Positions 25,590 through 33,958 of a stretch of DNA of 64,000 nt are shown here, piece by piece. The notes beneath the pieces are model-generated. The model worked only from the letters and a program-made list of their open reading frames with translations. It ran no database searches and was not told the origin of the DNA. Both the position numbers and the translations under genes were made by a program. Every line of letters begins with the position of its first letter. The first letter of the stretch is position 1. The DNA comes from Microbacterium paraoxydans (lineage in GTDB: Bacteria > Actinomycetota > Actinomycetes > Actinomycetales > Microbacteriaceae), in contig NZ_JAIVLG010000006.1 of NCBI RefSeq assembly GCF_020524545.1, forward strand, positions 248,001 to 312,000. Direction: 5' to 3'.

Positions 25590-26386
25590 CCGTCTCGCAC
25601 AGCCTGTCGGCCGAGGGGGTGACGCTCGCGTACGGCGACCGCACCGTCATCGACGGACTCGACCTCCAGATCGCTCCCGGACGCATCACCGCGATCGTCG
25701 GCGCGAACGGCTGCGGCAAGTCGACGCTGCTGCGCTCGCTGGCCCGCCTCCTCTCGCCGAGCGACGGCCAGATCGTGCTCGACGGCGCCTCCGTGCATTC
25801 GCGTCCCACCAAAGAGGTCGCGCGGATCCTCGGGCTGCTGCCGCAGTCGCCCATCGCGCCCGAGGGGATCGCGGTCGCCGACCTGGTCGGGCGGGGCCGA
25901 CACCCGCACCAGAAGATGCTCGCGCGATGGAGCGCGCACGATTACGAGGTCGTGGCGGATGCGCTCGATGCGACGGGCATCTCCGATCTCGCCGACCGCA
26001 GCGTGGACGAGCTCTCGGGGGGACAGCGGCAGCGCGTCTGGATCGCGATGGCGCTCGCGCAGGAGACCGACATCCTGCTGCTGGACGAGCCGACCACGTT
26101 CCTCGACGTCGCGCATCAGGTCGAGGTGCTCGACCTGCTGACCGACCTGAGCGTGTCACGCGGCACGACCATCGTCATGGTGCTGCACGACCTCAACCTG
26201 GCGGCGCGCTATGCCGATGAACTGGTCGCGATGAAGGACGGCAGGGTGCACGCGGCGGGCACCCCGCAGGAGGTCGTCACCGCCGAACTCGTCGAAGAGG
26301 TCTTCGGCCTCGCCAATCAGATCACCATCGACCCGGTCTCCGGCACGCCGATGGTCACACCCATCGGGAGGCATCATGTCCGCTGA
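25586..26386 (+). CDS. iron-siderophore ABC transporter ATP-binding protein
   Basis: A 266-aa ABC ATPase of the FepC/FecE type. Walker A GANGCGKST, signature LSGGQRQRVW, Walker B ILLLDEPTTFLD and the switch histidine in VMVLHDLNLAARY are all intact. It powers the two FecCD permeases. The ATG overlaps the permease stop by 4 bases and its 3' end overlaps the next gene by 11 bases. Confidence 0.96.
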   Translation: MTVSHSLSAEGVTLAYGDRTVIDGLDLQIAPGRITAIVGANGCGKSTLLRSLARLLSPSDGQIVLDGASVHSRPTKEVARILGLLPQSPIAPEGIAVADLVGRGRHPHQKMLARWSAHDYEVVADALDATGISDLADRSVDELSGGQRQRVWIAMALAQETDILLLDEPTTFLDVAHQVEVLDLLTDLSVSRGTTIVMVLHDLNLAARYADELVAMKDGRVHAAGTPQEVVTAELVEEVFGLANQITIDPVSGTPMVTPIGRHHVR

Positions 26387-27338
26387 GACGACCACGACCG
26401 AGCGTCCGACCTACATCCTCACCCGCGCCGAGGTGCGCGCCGTCGTCCGGGTCTCGCCCTCGTTCGTGCGGGTGACCTTCGGCGGGGACGACCTGTACGA
26501 GTTCGGGACCCCGGGCGAGGTGTTCGACAGCCGGATCAAGCTGGTCTTCCCTCCGGCCACCGGGGTGCTGCCCGACCTCGACCGCGCGTCGGACAACTGG
26601 TGGCAGGCGTTCCTCGCGGTGCCGGAGGAGGAGCGCGGCTCGATGCGCACCTACTCCGTGCGAGACCTCCGGGTCGATGACGAGACCGGGACCGAGGTGG
26701 ACGTCGACTTCGTGCTGCACCTCGAACCGGGGCTGACCGGCCCCGCATCACTGTGGGCGGATCAGGCAGCGGTCGGGCAGGAGCTGTACCTCGTCGGACC
26801 GCGTCGCGGCCTCGGCGTCGATGCGCACGGTGGTGCCGAGTTCGACCCCGGTCGCGCTCCTTCGGTCGTGCTCGCCGGGGATGAGACGGCGGCCCCGGCC
26901 ATCGCCCGCATTCTGGAGGACGCTCCTCACGACCTGCGCGGTGTCGCCTTCGTCGAGGTGCCGACCCCGGCCGACGTCCTGCGCATCGATGCGCCCACCG
27001 GCGTCGAGGTGCACTGGCTGCCGCGCGACGCCGGCGAGCCGCATGGCGCGCACCTGATCCCCGCGGTGCTCCGCCACCTGGGCGACGCCGACGCCTCGGG
27101 CGAGATCCGGGTGAAGGACATCGACGGCGAGGACCTGCTGTGGGAGACGCCCGACTACTCCGGTCTCGGGGAGGAGATCGCCGCGACCGATGCCCCGGCC
27201 GAGCGCTACTTCTGGATCGCAGGGGAGAGCGGAGTGGTCACCACCCTGCGCCGGCACCTCGTGAAGGACCTGGGCATCGACCGCGGACAGGTGGCCTTCA
27301 TGGGCTACTGGCGCCGCGGCGTCGCCATGCGCGGCTGA
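26376..27338 (+). CDS. siderophore-interacting protein (FAD/NADPH ferric-siderophore reductase)
   Basis: A 320-aa cytosolic flavoprotein of the ViuB/SIP family, expected to release iron from imported siderophore by reduction. Features: a flavin-binding barrel with MRTYSVRDLR (the RxYS FAD motif), VLHLEPGLTGPASLWA, an NAD(P) domain with VVLAGDETAAPAIARIL, and the C-terminal AGESGVVTTLRRHLV and FMGYWRRGVA. It completes the uptake route of this operon and is its last gene. Confidence 0.94.
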   Translation: MSAETTTTERPTYILTRAEVRAVVRVSPSFVRVTFGGDDLYEFGTPGEVFDSRIKLVFPPATGVLPDLDRASDNWWQAFLAVPEEERGSMRTYSVRDLRVDDETGTEVDVDFVLHLEPGLTGPASLWADQAAVGQELYLVGPRRGLGVDAHGGAEFDPGRAPSVVLAGDETAAPAIARILEDAPHDLRGVAFVEVPTPADVLRIDAPTGVEVHWLPRDAGEPHGAHLIPAVLRHLGDADASGEIRVKDIDGEDLLWETPDYSGLGEEIAATDAPAERYFWIAGESGVVTTLRRHLVKDLGIDRGQVAFMGYWRRGVAMRG

Positions 27339-27340
27339 GC

Positions 27341-27404
27341 CTCCTGCCCCCCCCCTCCTCCTGCTGCCCCCTCCTCCTCCTGCCCCTTCCTGCCCCCTCC
27401 TGCC
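27341..27404. repeat. polypyrimidine low-complexity tract
   Basis: About 60 bases of CCTCCTGCCCC-type repeats directly after the siderophore-interacting protein stop. The plus strand is almost all C and T with a few G. Such tracts are prone to slippage and to unusual structure. It abuts the family C palindrome. Confidence 0.85.
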
Positions 27405-27483
27405 AAAACGGAGACGACCCGAGCATCCGCCGGCGTGTCGTGTGTCGACGCGCCGCCCGGGTACCGGGTCGTCTCCGTTTTGG
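27403..27483. repeat. 81-bp palindrome, family C
   Basis: CCAAAACGGAGACGACCCG (27403-27421) and its exact reverse complement (27465-27483) form 19-bp perfect arms around a 43-base GC-rich centre. It lies between the iron operon and the convergent hydrolase gene. The TTTT in the right arm could let it serve as a terminator for the plus-strand operon, though the T-run is inside the arm. Confidence 0.9.
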
Positions 27484-27519
27484 GCTGCCTGCCGGGGAAC
27501 GGACGGCTGGCGGGAAGGG

Positions 27520-28437
<918 letters not shown>

Positions 28438-29025
28438 ATGTCAAGTAGACTTCTGGACATGACCGAAGATGAGGCCCGCGAGCGCATCCTCGCCGCTGCG
28501 GAGGAGCTTTACTACCGCAAGGGGTACGCGGCGGTGGGCATGGATGAGCTGCGCGCCGCGGCCGGCGTGTCGCTGCGCCGCCTCTACGCGCTGTTCCCTG
28601 CGAAGACCGACATCGTCAGCGCCGTCCTCGCCCGGAAGCACGCCCAGTGGGAGTCCGGACTGTCGGGAGCCGTGACGGATGCCGGCGACGATCCGCGGAT
28701 GCGTCTCCTCGCCGTCTACGGGTACCTCGAGAACTGGTTCTGTGCCGACGACTTCCGCGGCTGCGCGTTCATCAACGCGTTCGGCGAGCTCGGGGGCACG
28801 AACTCCGAGGTCGCAGAGATCGTGCGAGCGCACAAGGCGTCGTTCCAGGAGTACATGGCGGCCCTGGTCGCCGACACGGGTGCCCCTGCGGCGCTCGCCG
28901 CGCAGCTGTCGATCCTCGCCGAAGGGGCACAGAGCACGGCGGCGATCTCGAAGGACCCGTCAGTGGCGGTGCAGGCGCGTGGTGCCGCGGAGGTCCTGAT
29001 CGACGCAGCCTTCGCCCGGGTCTGA
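28438..29025 (+). CDS. TetR family transcriptional regulator
   Basis: A regulator of 195 aa. The N-terminal helix-turn-helix is AVGMDELRAAAGVSLRRLYALFPAKTDIV, followed by an all-helical ligand domain (FRGCAFINAFGELGG, then AQLSILAEGAQSTA). The ATG at 28438 abuts the second operator and lacks a ribosome site; the internal ATG at 28459 (MTEDEARERIL) fits the family N-terminus better and may be the true start. It probably represses itself and the divergent hydrolase. Confidence 0.92.
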   Translation: MSSRLLDMTEDEARERILAAAEELYYRKGYAAVGMDELRAAAGVSLRRLYALFPAKTDIVSAVLARKHAQWESGLSGAVTDAGDDPRMRLLAVYGYLENWFCADDFRGCAFINAFGELGGTNSEVAEIVRAHKASFQEYMAALVADTGAPAALAAQLSILAEGAQSTAAISKDPSVAVQARGAAEVLIDAAFARV

Positions 29026-29032
29026 GCGACAC

Positions 29033-29055
29033 TTTCCCTAACCTGGTTAGCGAAA
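29033..29055. promoter_or_regulatory. 23-bp operator-like palindrome before tspO
   Basis: TTTC-C-CTAACC around a central T, then GGTTAG-C-GAAA: 11-base arms with one mismatch. It sits 59 bases before the tspO start. The CTAACC/GGTTAG words resemble those of iron boxes but in the opposite orientation. The binding protein is unknown. Confidence 0.5.
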
Positions 29056-29113
29056 CCGCTGTGCGGTGTCAACCCCGATGCGAGACCGCTCACCGCTCCG
29101 TAGCGTCGCGACC

Positions 29114-29924
29114 ATGGAATCACGCACGAAGGGTATCGGTCGTCAGTCGTTGATCATCGCGGCTGCGACGTTCATGCTGATCGCGGCCACTGTCGGAGCG
29201 GGAGCTTTCGGCGGGGCATCCGTCGACGACCTGCAGGACGGAGCCCTCTCCGCGCAGGGCTCCTTTCTCGCGCCCGCGGGACCGGCGTTCTCGATCTGGT
29301 CGCTGATCTACCTCGGACTGATCGCCTACACGGTGTGGCAGGCGTTCCCGGCGCAGCGACAGGATCCCCGTCAGCAGGCGGTCGGTGGATGGATCGCGGC
29401 GTCGATGGTGCTCAACGGCCTGTGGCTGGTGACGGCGAGATATCTCACCCTGTGGCTCACCGTCGTCGTGATCGCACTGCTGCTCGTCGTGCTCGCCCGG
29501 GTGATCGTGCTGCTCGGCCGCTTCCCGGCGCGGACCGTCGCAGATCGCCTCCTCAGCGACGGTGCGAACGGTCTGCACTTCGGGTGGGTCACGATCGCGA
29601 CCGTCGCGAACACCGCGGCCTGGCTCACGCAGCTCGCGCCGCAGGACTGGGCGCAGGCGGCGGATGCCTGGGCCATCGGTGTGCTCGCCGTCGTGCTGGT
29701 GATCGGCGCAGCGACCGCGTGGGCCACCGGCCGGATCGCCCCCGCCCTCGCCACCGCGTGGGGGGCTGGCCTGGCTCGCGGTCGGACGCCTCACCGGGGA
29801 GCCCGAGAGCACTCCGACCGCCGTCGCGGCGATCATCGTGGCCGTGCTGCTCGTGATCACCGGGGTCGTGGCGGTCCTGCGCCGGAGGAGCGCGGTGCAC
29901 AACTCCGCAGAATCTGCGCGCTGA
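29114..29924 (+). pseudogene. TspO/MBR-family membrane protein, frameshifted by one G
   Basis: From ATG 29114 the reading frame encodes a tryptophan-rich TspO/MBR-type protein: GPAFSIWSLIYLGLIAYTVWQ, SMVLNGLWLVTARY, LHFGWVTIATVANTAAWL. At the six-G run 29760-29765 the frame is lost. With one G removed it continues as WGLAWLAVGRLTGEPE, a last membrane helix and AVHNSAESAR, then TGA at 29924, giving about 269 aa. Uncorrected, the frame runs on into low-complexity residues for hundreds of codons. This is either a real inactivating or phase-variable change or a homopolymer sequencing error. The family is linked to tetrapyrrole or stress responses; role here unknown. Confidence 0.8.
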
Positions 29925-29980
29925 GCACAGCGTGGGCTGGTTCCAGGTCGACTTCGGGCAGTTTTCGAGGAGTTGTGCAC
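29895..29980. repeat. 86-bp inverted repeat, family D, spanning the tspO 3' end
   Basis: GTGCACAACTCC (29895-29906) and GGAGTTGTGCAC (29969-29980) are perfect 12-bp inverted ends. The left end codes for the last residues of the tspO frame (VHNS), so the element forms the gene's 3' terminus. It lies between tspO and the convergent kdpE stop. Confidence 0.82.
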
Positions 29981-30013
29981 AGCCATCCGTCGCACCCCGG
30001 CGCGGGAGACGGT

Positions 30014-30685
30014 TCAGAGCACGAGCCGGTAGCCCATCCCCGCCTCGGTGAGCAGGTGCTGCGGCGCGCCCGGCTCGCGTTCGAGCTTCTTGCGCAGCTG
30101 CGACATGTACAACCGCAGATAGCCGGAGTCGGAGACCTGCTCACTGCCCCAGATCTCCTTCAACAGGTCCTGCCGGGTGACCAGGGCGCCCGGATGCCGC
30201 GACAGGTGCTCCAGCATCCGCCACTCGGTCGGGGTCAGGTGCACGCGCGTCCCGGAGCGGGTGACGGTCTTCGTGGCCAGGTCGACGACGACCTCGCCGA
30301 AGGCCACCACGGACTCCCCGTTCGTGGATGCCGATCGGCGGGACAGGGCGCGCAACCGGGCGAGCAGCTCATCGACCTGGAACGGCTTCGTGACGAAGTC
30401 GTCGGCGCCCGCATCGAGCGCCTCCACCTTGTCGGCCGAGCCGGTGCGTCCGGACACCACGATGATCGGCACGTTCGTCCACCCTCGCAGCGCCTGGATC
30501 ACCTCGATGCCGTCGAGCCGGGGCATCCCGAGATCGAGCATGATCAGATCGGGGTGCGACTGCGCCGCGGCGGCGATCGCGGCCGCACCGTCACCAGCCA
30601 CGACGACCTCGTAGCCGTGAGCCGCCAGAGTGATCCGCAACGCCCGCACCATCTGCGGGTCGTCGTCGGCGATGAGGAGCTTCAC
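30014..30685 (-). CDS. kdpE: KDP operon response regulator
   Basis: A 223-aa OmpR-family regulator. Receiver: DDD at positions 7-9, phosphoacceptor D51 in LIMLDLGMPRLDG, TKPFQVDELLARL. The C-terminal winged helix contains HLTPTEWRMLEHLSRHPGALVT and YLRLYMSQLRKKLE, diagnostic of KdpE. It is the last gene of kdpFABCDE, overlapping kdpD by 4 bases. The likely binding sites are the 11-bp-spaced direct repeats before kdp and kimA. Confidence 0.96.
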   Translation of the reverse strand: MKLLIADDDPQMVRALRITLAAHGYEVVVAGDGAAAIAAAAQSHPDLIMLDLGMPRLDGIEVIQALRGWTNVPIIVVSGRTGSADKVEALDAGADDFVTKPFQVDELLARLRALSRRSASTNGESVVAFGEVVVDLATKTVTRSGTRVHLTPTEWRMLEHLSRHPGALVTRQDLLKEIWGSEQVSDSGYLRLYMSQLRKKLEREPGAPQHLLTEAGMGYRLVL

Positions 30686-33243
30686 TCCATCCCCTCCGTG
30701 TCGGGAAGCCCTGCGCCGAGCGGCAGGGAGATGACCATGGTGAGACCTCCGCCGGGGGTGTCCTCCGGAGTCAGGGTACCGCCCATGCCTTCGGTGAACC
30801 CGCGGGACAGCGCGAGCCCGAGTCCGAGGCCCGTCGTGTTGTCGGTGTCCCCGAAGCGCTGGAACGGCTGGAAGATGCGGTCGCGCCGCTCCGGCGTGAT
30901 ACCTGCTCCGCGGTCGATCACGCGGATCTCGGCGCGGTCTCCGATCGTGCTGGTCGAGATGATCACACGGCTGCCTTCCGGAGCATGACGATGCGCGTTC
31001 GCGAGCACGTTCACCAGCACGCGCTGCAGCAGCACGGGGTCGGCGAACACCGGCGGCAGGTCAGGGTCGAGGGCGAACTCGACATCCGCCGGCCCCAATC
31101 CGAGTTCGTCGACGGCTGCGAGCACGGTGCCGGCAGCATCCATCCGAGAAGAGGAGACCGCGAGCACCCCGGCCTGCACGCGGCTCACGTCGAGCAGATC
31201 GGTGACCAGCGTCGACAGCGTCGCGAGGCTCTCGTCGGCGGTGGCGAGCAGTTCCTCGCGATCGGCCTCCGACAGCCCCTGCGCACCACGCAGGCCGCCG
31301 ATCGCCGCGACCGCCGAGGCCAGCGGTCGCCGGAGATCGTGGCTCACGGCCGACAGCAGAGCGCTGCGGACCTGGTCGGTCTCGGCCAGGGCCTCGGCCT
31401 CGCTGGCGGTGGCACGCAGGTCGGTGTGCTCGATCGCGGCGGAGAGCTGCGCGACGATCGCATCGAGCAGTCGCCGCTCCGGTCCGGCCAGAGGGTCGCC
31501 GTTGAGCTCCAGCAGCGCACGCGGGCCTCCGCCGGGCCCGAAGCCGATCGGCAGGGTGGTGGCGCGGCCGTCGGCCACCGGCTCTCCGTCGCTCGCCAGC
31601 ACCTCGCCGTCGGGGGCGAGTACCCGCACCCCGCTGAGCCCGAACGCCTCGCGGGTGCGGCTGACCAGCGCCAGCACGGCGTTGTCTCCGCGGAGCACGT
31701 TGCCGGCGACGACGGCGAGCAGTTCGGCTTCGGCGGCGGCGCGCTGCGCGGTGCGGGCACGACGGGCGGCCTGATCGACGATGAGGCTCACCAGGATCGC
31801 GATGAGCACGTAGAGGGCCAGCGCGAGCACGTGCAGCGGGTGGGCGATCGTGATGGTGAACAGCGGGGCGACGAAGAGGAAGTCGAGCGTGATCCCGGAG
31901 AGCACCGCGGCGAACACGGCGGGACGGATGCCGCCGATCAGGGCGACCACCACGACGAGCAGCTGATATGCGAGCACCTCGGCGGTGATCGACTCGGGGC
32001 TGCGGACACTGAACATCGCCCAGGACAGAAGAGGCCCGAACACGAGCGCGACGCCGAAGCCGAGAAGCTGTCGCCGCCAGCCCAGGGCTCCGCCGGTGAT
32101 GCGCGGCAGAGCCATGCGACCTCCGGCAGCCGCGTGCGTGACGATGTGGACGTCGATGTCGCCGGATCGGCGGATGACTTCTGATCCGATGCCGGGACCG
32201 GTGAGCGCGGCGGTGAGTCGACCGCGTCGGCTGACGCCGATCACCAGCTGGGTCGCATCCGCTCCCTGAGCGAACTCGACCAGGGTGGAGGGGATGTCGT
32301 CGCCGACGACCTGGTGATAGCTGCCGCCGAGGGACTCCACGAGAAGGCGCTGGGCGGCGAGAGCTCCCGGCGTCTCGTTGCGTAGGCCGTCCTGTGCCGA
32401 CACGTGCACGGCCAGCAGCTCGCCGCCCGCCGAGCGTGCGGCGATCCGCGCCCCGCGCCGCAGCAGGGTCTCGCCCTCCGGCCCGCCGGTGAGTGCGACG
32501 ACGACGCGCTCCCTGGCCTGCCAGTTGCCCTCGATCCCCTGTTCGGCGCGATAGGTGCGCAGGGCGCTGTCGACCTCGTCGGCGAGCCAGAGCAGGGCCA
32601 GCTCGCGCAGCGCGGTCAGGTTTCCCAGTCGGAAGTAGTTCGACAGGGCGGCGTCGATCCGCTCGGCCGGGTAGACCAGCCCGGCGGAGAGGCGATCGCG
32701 CAGTGATTGCGGCGCGAGGTCGACGACTTCGATCTCATCCGCGGCCCGGACGACGGCATCCGGGATCGTCTCCTGCTGCGCGATGCCGGTGATCTTCTCG
32801 ACCACGGCGTTGAGCGATTCGATGTGCTGCACATTGACGGTGGTGACGACGTCGATGCCGGCGTCCAGCAGATCGTCGACGTCCTGCCAGCGCTTCGGAT
32901 GCCTCGAGCCCGGGATGTTGGTGTGCGCGAGTTCGTCGACCAGGGCGATCTCCGGGGCGCGCGCGAGCACGCCCTCGAGGTCGAGTTCGGTGAGGCCGAC
33001 GCCGCGGTGCTCATCGACTCGACGCGGCACCTCCGGCAGTCCGACGGTCTGCGCCCGGGTGGCGGCGCGATCGTGGGTCTCGACGATCGCGATGACCACG
33101 TCACGGCCCTCTTCGCGCAGCCGGCGGCCTTCGGCGAGCATCTCGAACGTCTTCCCGACGCCGGGGGCAGCGCCCAGGAGCACGCGCAGGCGACCGCGTC
33201 TCGACTGCTCCGGAGCCGGACGCTGTGTCCGCTCTGCGCTCAC
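30682..33243 (-). CDS. kdpD: KDP operon sensor histidine kinase
   Basis: A sensor of 853 aa. The N-terminal KdpD domain has Walker A GAAPGVGKT and DELAHTNIPGSRHPKRWQD; a universal-stress-like domain follows (VVVALTGGPEGETLLRRGARI). Four closely spaced membrane helices around residues 385-480 come next, then a GAF-like stretch. The kinase core has SAVSHDLRRPLASAVAAIGGL with the phospho-His, and GLGLGLALSRGFTEGMGG. It senses K+ limitation and phosphorylates KdpE. Its start overlaps the kdpC stop by 4 bases. Confidence 0.97.
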   Translation of the reverse strand: MSAERTQRPAPEQSRRGRLRVLLGAAPGVGKTFEMLAEGRRLREEGRDVVIAIVETHDRAATRAQTVGLPEVPRRVDEHRGVGLTELDLEGVLARAPEIALVDELAHTNIPGSRHPKRWQDVDDLLDAGIDVVTTVNVQHIESLNAVVEKITGIAQQETIPDAVVRAADEIEVVDLAPQSLRDRLSAGLVYPAERIDAALSNYFRLGNLTALRELALLWLADEVDSALRTYRAEQGIEGNWQARERVVVALTGGPEGETLLRRGARIAARSAGGELLAVHVSAQDGLRNETPGALAAQRLLVESLGGSYHQVVGDDIPSTLVEFAQGADATQLVIGVSRRGRLTAALTGPGIGSEVIRRSGDIDVHIVTHAAAGGRMALPRITGGALGWRRQLLGFGVALVFGPLLSWAMFSVRSPESITAEVLAYQLLVVVVALIGGIRPAVFAAVLSGITLDFLFVAPLFTITIAHPLHVLALALYVLIAILVSLIVDQAARRARTAQRAAAEAELLAVVAGNVLRGDNAVLALVSRTREAFGLSGVRVLAPDGEVLASDGEPVADGRATTLPIGFGPGGGPRALLELNGDPLAGPERRLLDAIVAQLSAAIEHTDLRATASEAEALAETDQVRSALLSAVSHDLRRPLASAVAAIGGLRGAQGLSEADREELLATADESLATLSTLVTDLLDVSRVQAGVLAVSSSRMDAAGTVLAAVDELGLGPADVEFALDPDLPPVFADPVLLQRVLVNVLANAHRHAPEGSRVIISTSTIGDRAEIRVIDRGAGITPERRDRIFQPFQRFGDTDNTTGLGLGLALSRGFTEGMGGTLTPEDTPGGGLTMVISLPLGAGLPDTEGME

Positions 33244-33842
33244 TCGCCCTCCCGGTCGTCCAACGCGAGATTCAGCTCGGCGACGTTGATGCGCTCCTCG
33301 CCGAGGAATCCCAGATCCCGCCCTTGAATCCTAGACTCCACGAGGTCTCGCACCTGCTGCTCCGAGAGCCCGCGAGCCTCGGCCACCCGCCGCGCCTGCA
33401 GGAGTGCGTACGCGACGCTGATGTGCGGATCGAGTCCCGACCCGGATGCGGTCACCGCGTCGGCTGGGATCTCGGAGGGCTCGACGCCTTCCCGGTCGGC
33501 GATCACCGCTGTGCGTTCGGCGATGGCCGTGACCAGATCCGGGTTCTCGGGGCCGAGGTTGCTGCCGCTCGATGCCGCCCCGTCGTAGCCGACTCCGGCC
33601 GCGGACGGGCGGGACTGGAAGTACTCCGGCAGGGCCTCGCCGTCGGCATCGGTGAACGGCTGGCCGATCAGCGCGCTGCCCTTGCCGTCGGGGAGGAGCG
33701 AACCGTTCGCCTGCCCGGGGAGCGCGAGGTGGCCGATCCCCGTCACGAGCAGTGTGTAGCCGACTCCGAGTAGGAGGGTGAGGACGAGCATCGCGCGGAG
33801 GGCGACACCGGTGGTGCGGGCCGTGGTGCGGATGGCGGACAT
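33240..33842 (-). CDS. kdpC: K+-transporting ATPase subunit C
   Basis: A 200-aa protein with one N-terminal transmembrane helix (RAMLVLTLLLGVGYTLLVTG) and an extracytoplasmic domain. Hallmarks are LIGQPFTDADGEALPEYFQSRPSA, SGSNLGPENPDL, ITASGSGLDPHIS-like and AYALLQARRVAEARGL. It stabilises the KdpFABC complex. A palindromic element separates it from kdpB, unlike the tight spacing elsewhere in the operon. Confidence 0.97.
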   Translation of the reverse strand: MSAIRTTARTTGVALRAMLVLTLLLGVGYTLLVTGIGHLALPGQANGSLLPDGKGSALIGQPFTDADGEALPEYFQSRPSAAGVGYDGAASSGSNLGPENPDLVTAIAERTAVIADREGVEPSEIPADAVTASGSGLDPHISVAYALLQARRVAEARGLSEQQVRDLVESRIQGRDLGFLGEERINVAELNLALDDREGE

Positions 33843-33874
33843 GTCTGGGTGGTTCCCTTTCGTTCATTCTTGTG

Positions 33875-33933
33875 GCCGACACGCCAGATGTCGGACCGAC
33901 CGGGGTCATGCGTCCGACATCTGGCGTGTCGGC
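33875..33933. repeat. palindromic element, family B copy 2 (between kdpB and kdpC)
   Basis: Arms 33875-33895 and 33913-33933 are perfect 21-bp inverted repeats, starting GCCGACACGCCAGATGTCGG and identical to those of copy 1 at 3751. The loop is 17 bases and unrelated to copy 1. It lies in the 116-base kdpB-kdpC gap inside the operon and could stabilise or attenuate the mRNA. Confidence 0.92.
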
Positions 33934-33958
33934 GGACGGGAGAGCGAGCCGGGTCGAC

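Noticed and set aside
29066..30988. 640-aa continuous ORF through tspO, the palindrome and antisense kdpE
   Set aside because: Only the first 220 residues look like protein. After the six-G run the residues are low-complexity and antisense to kdpE, so a frameshift explains it better.
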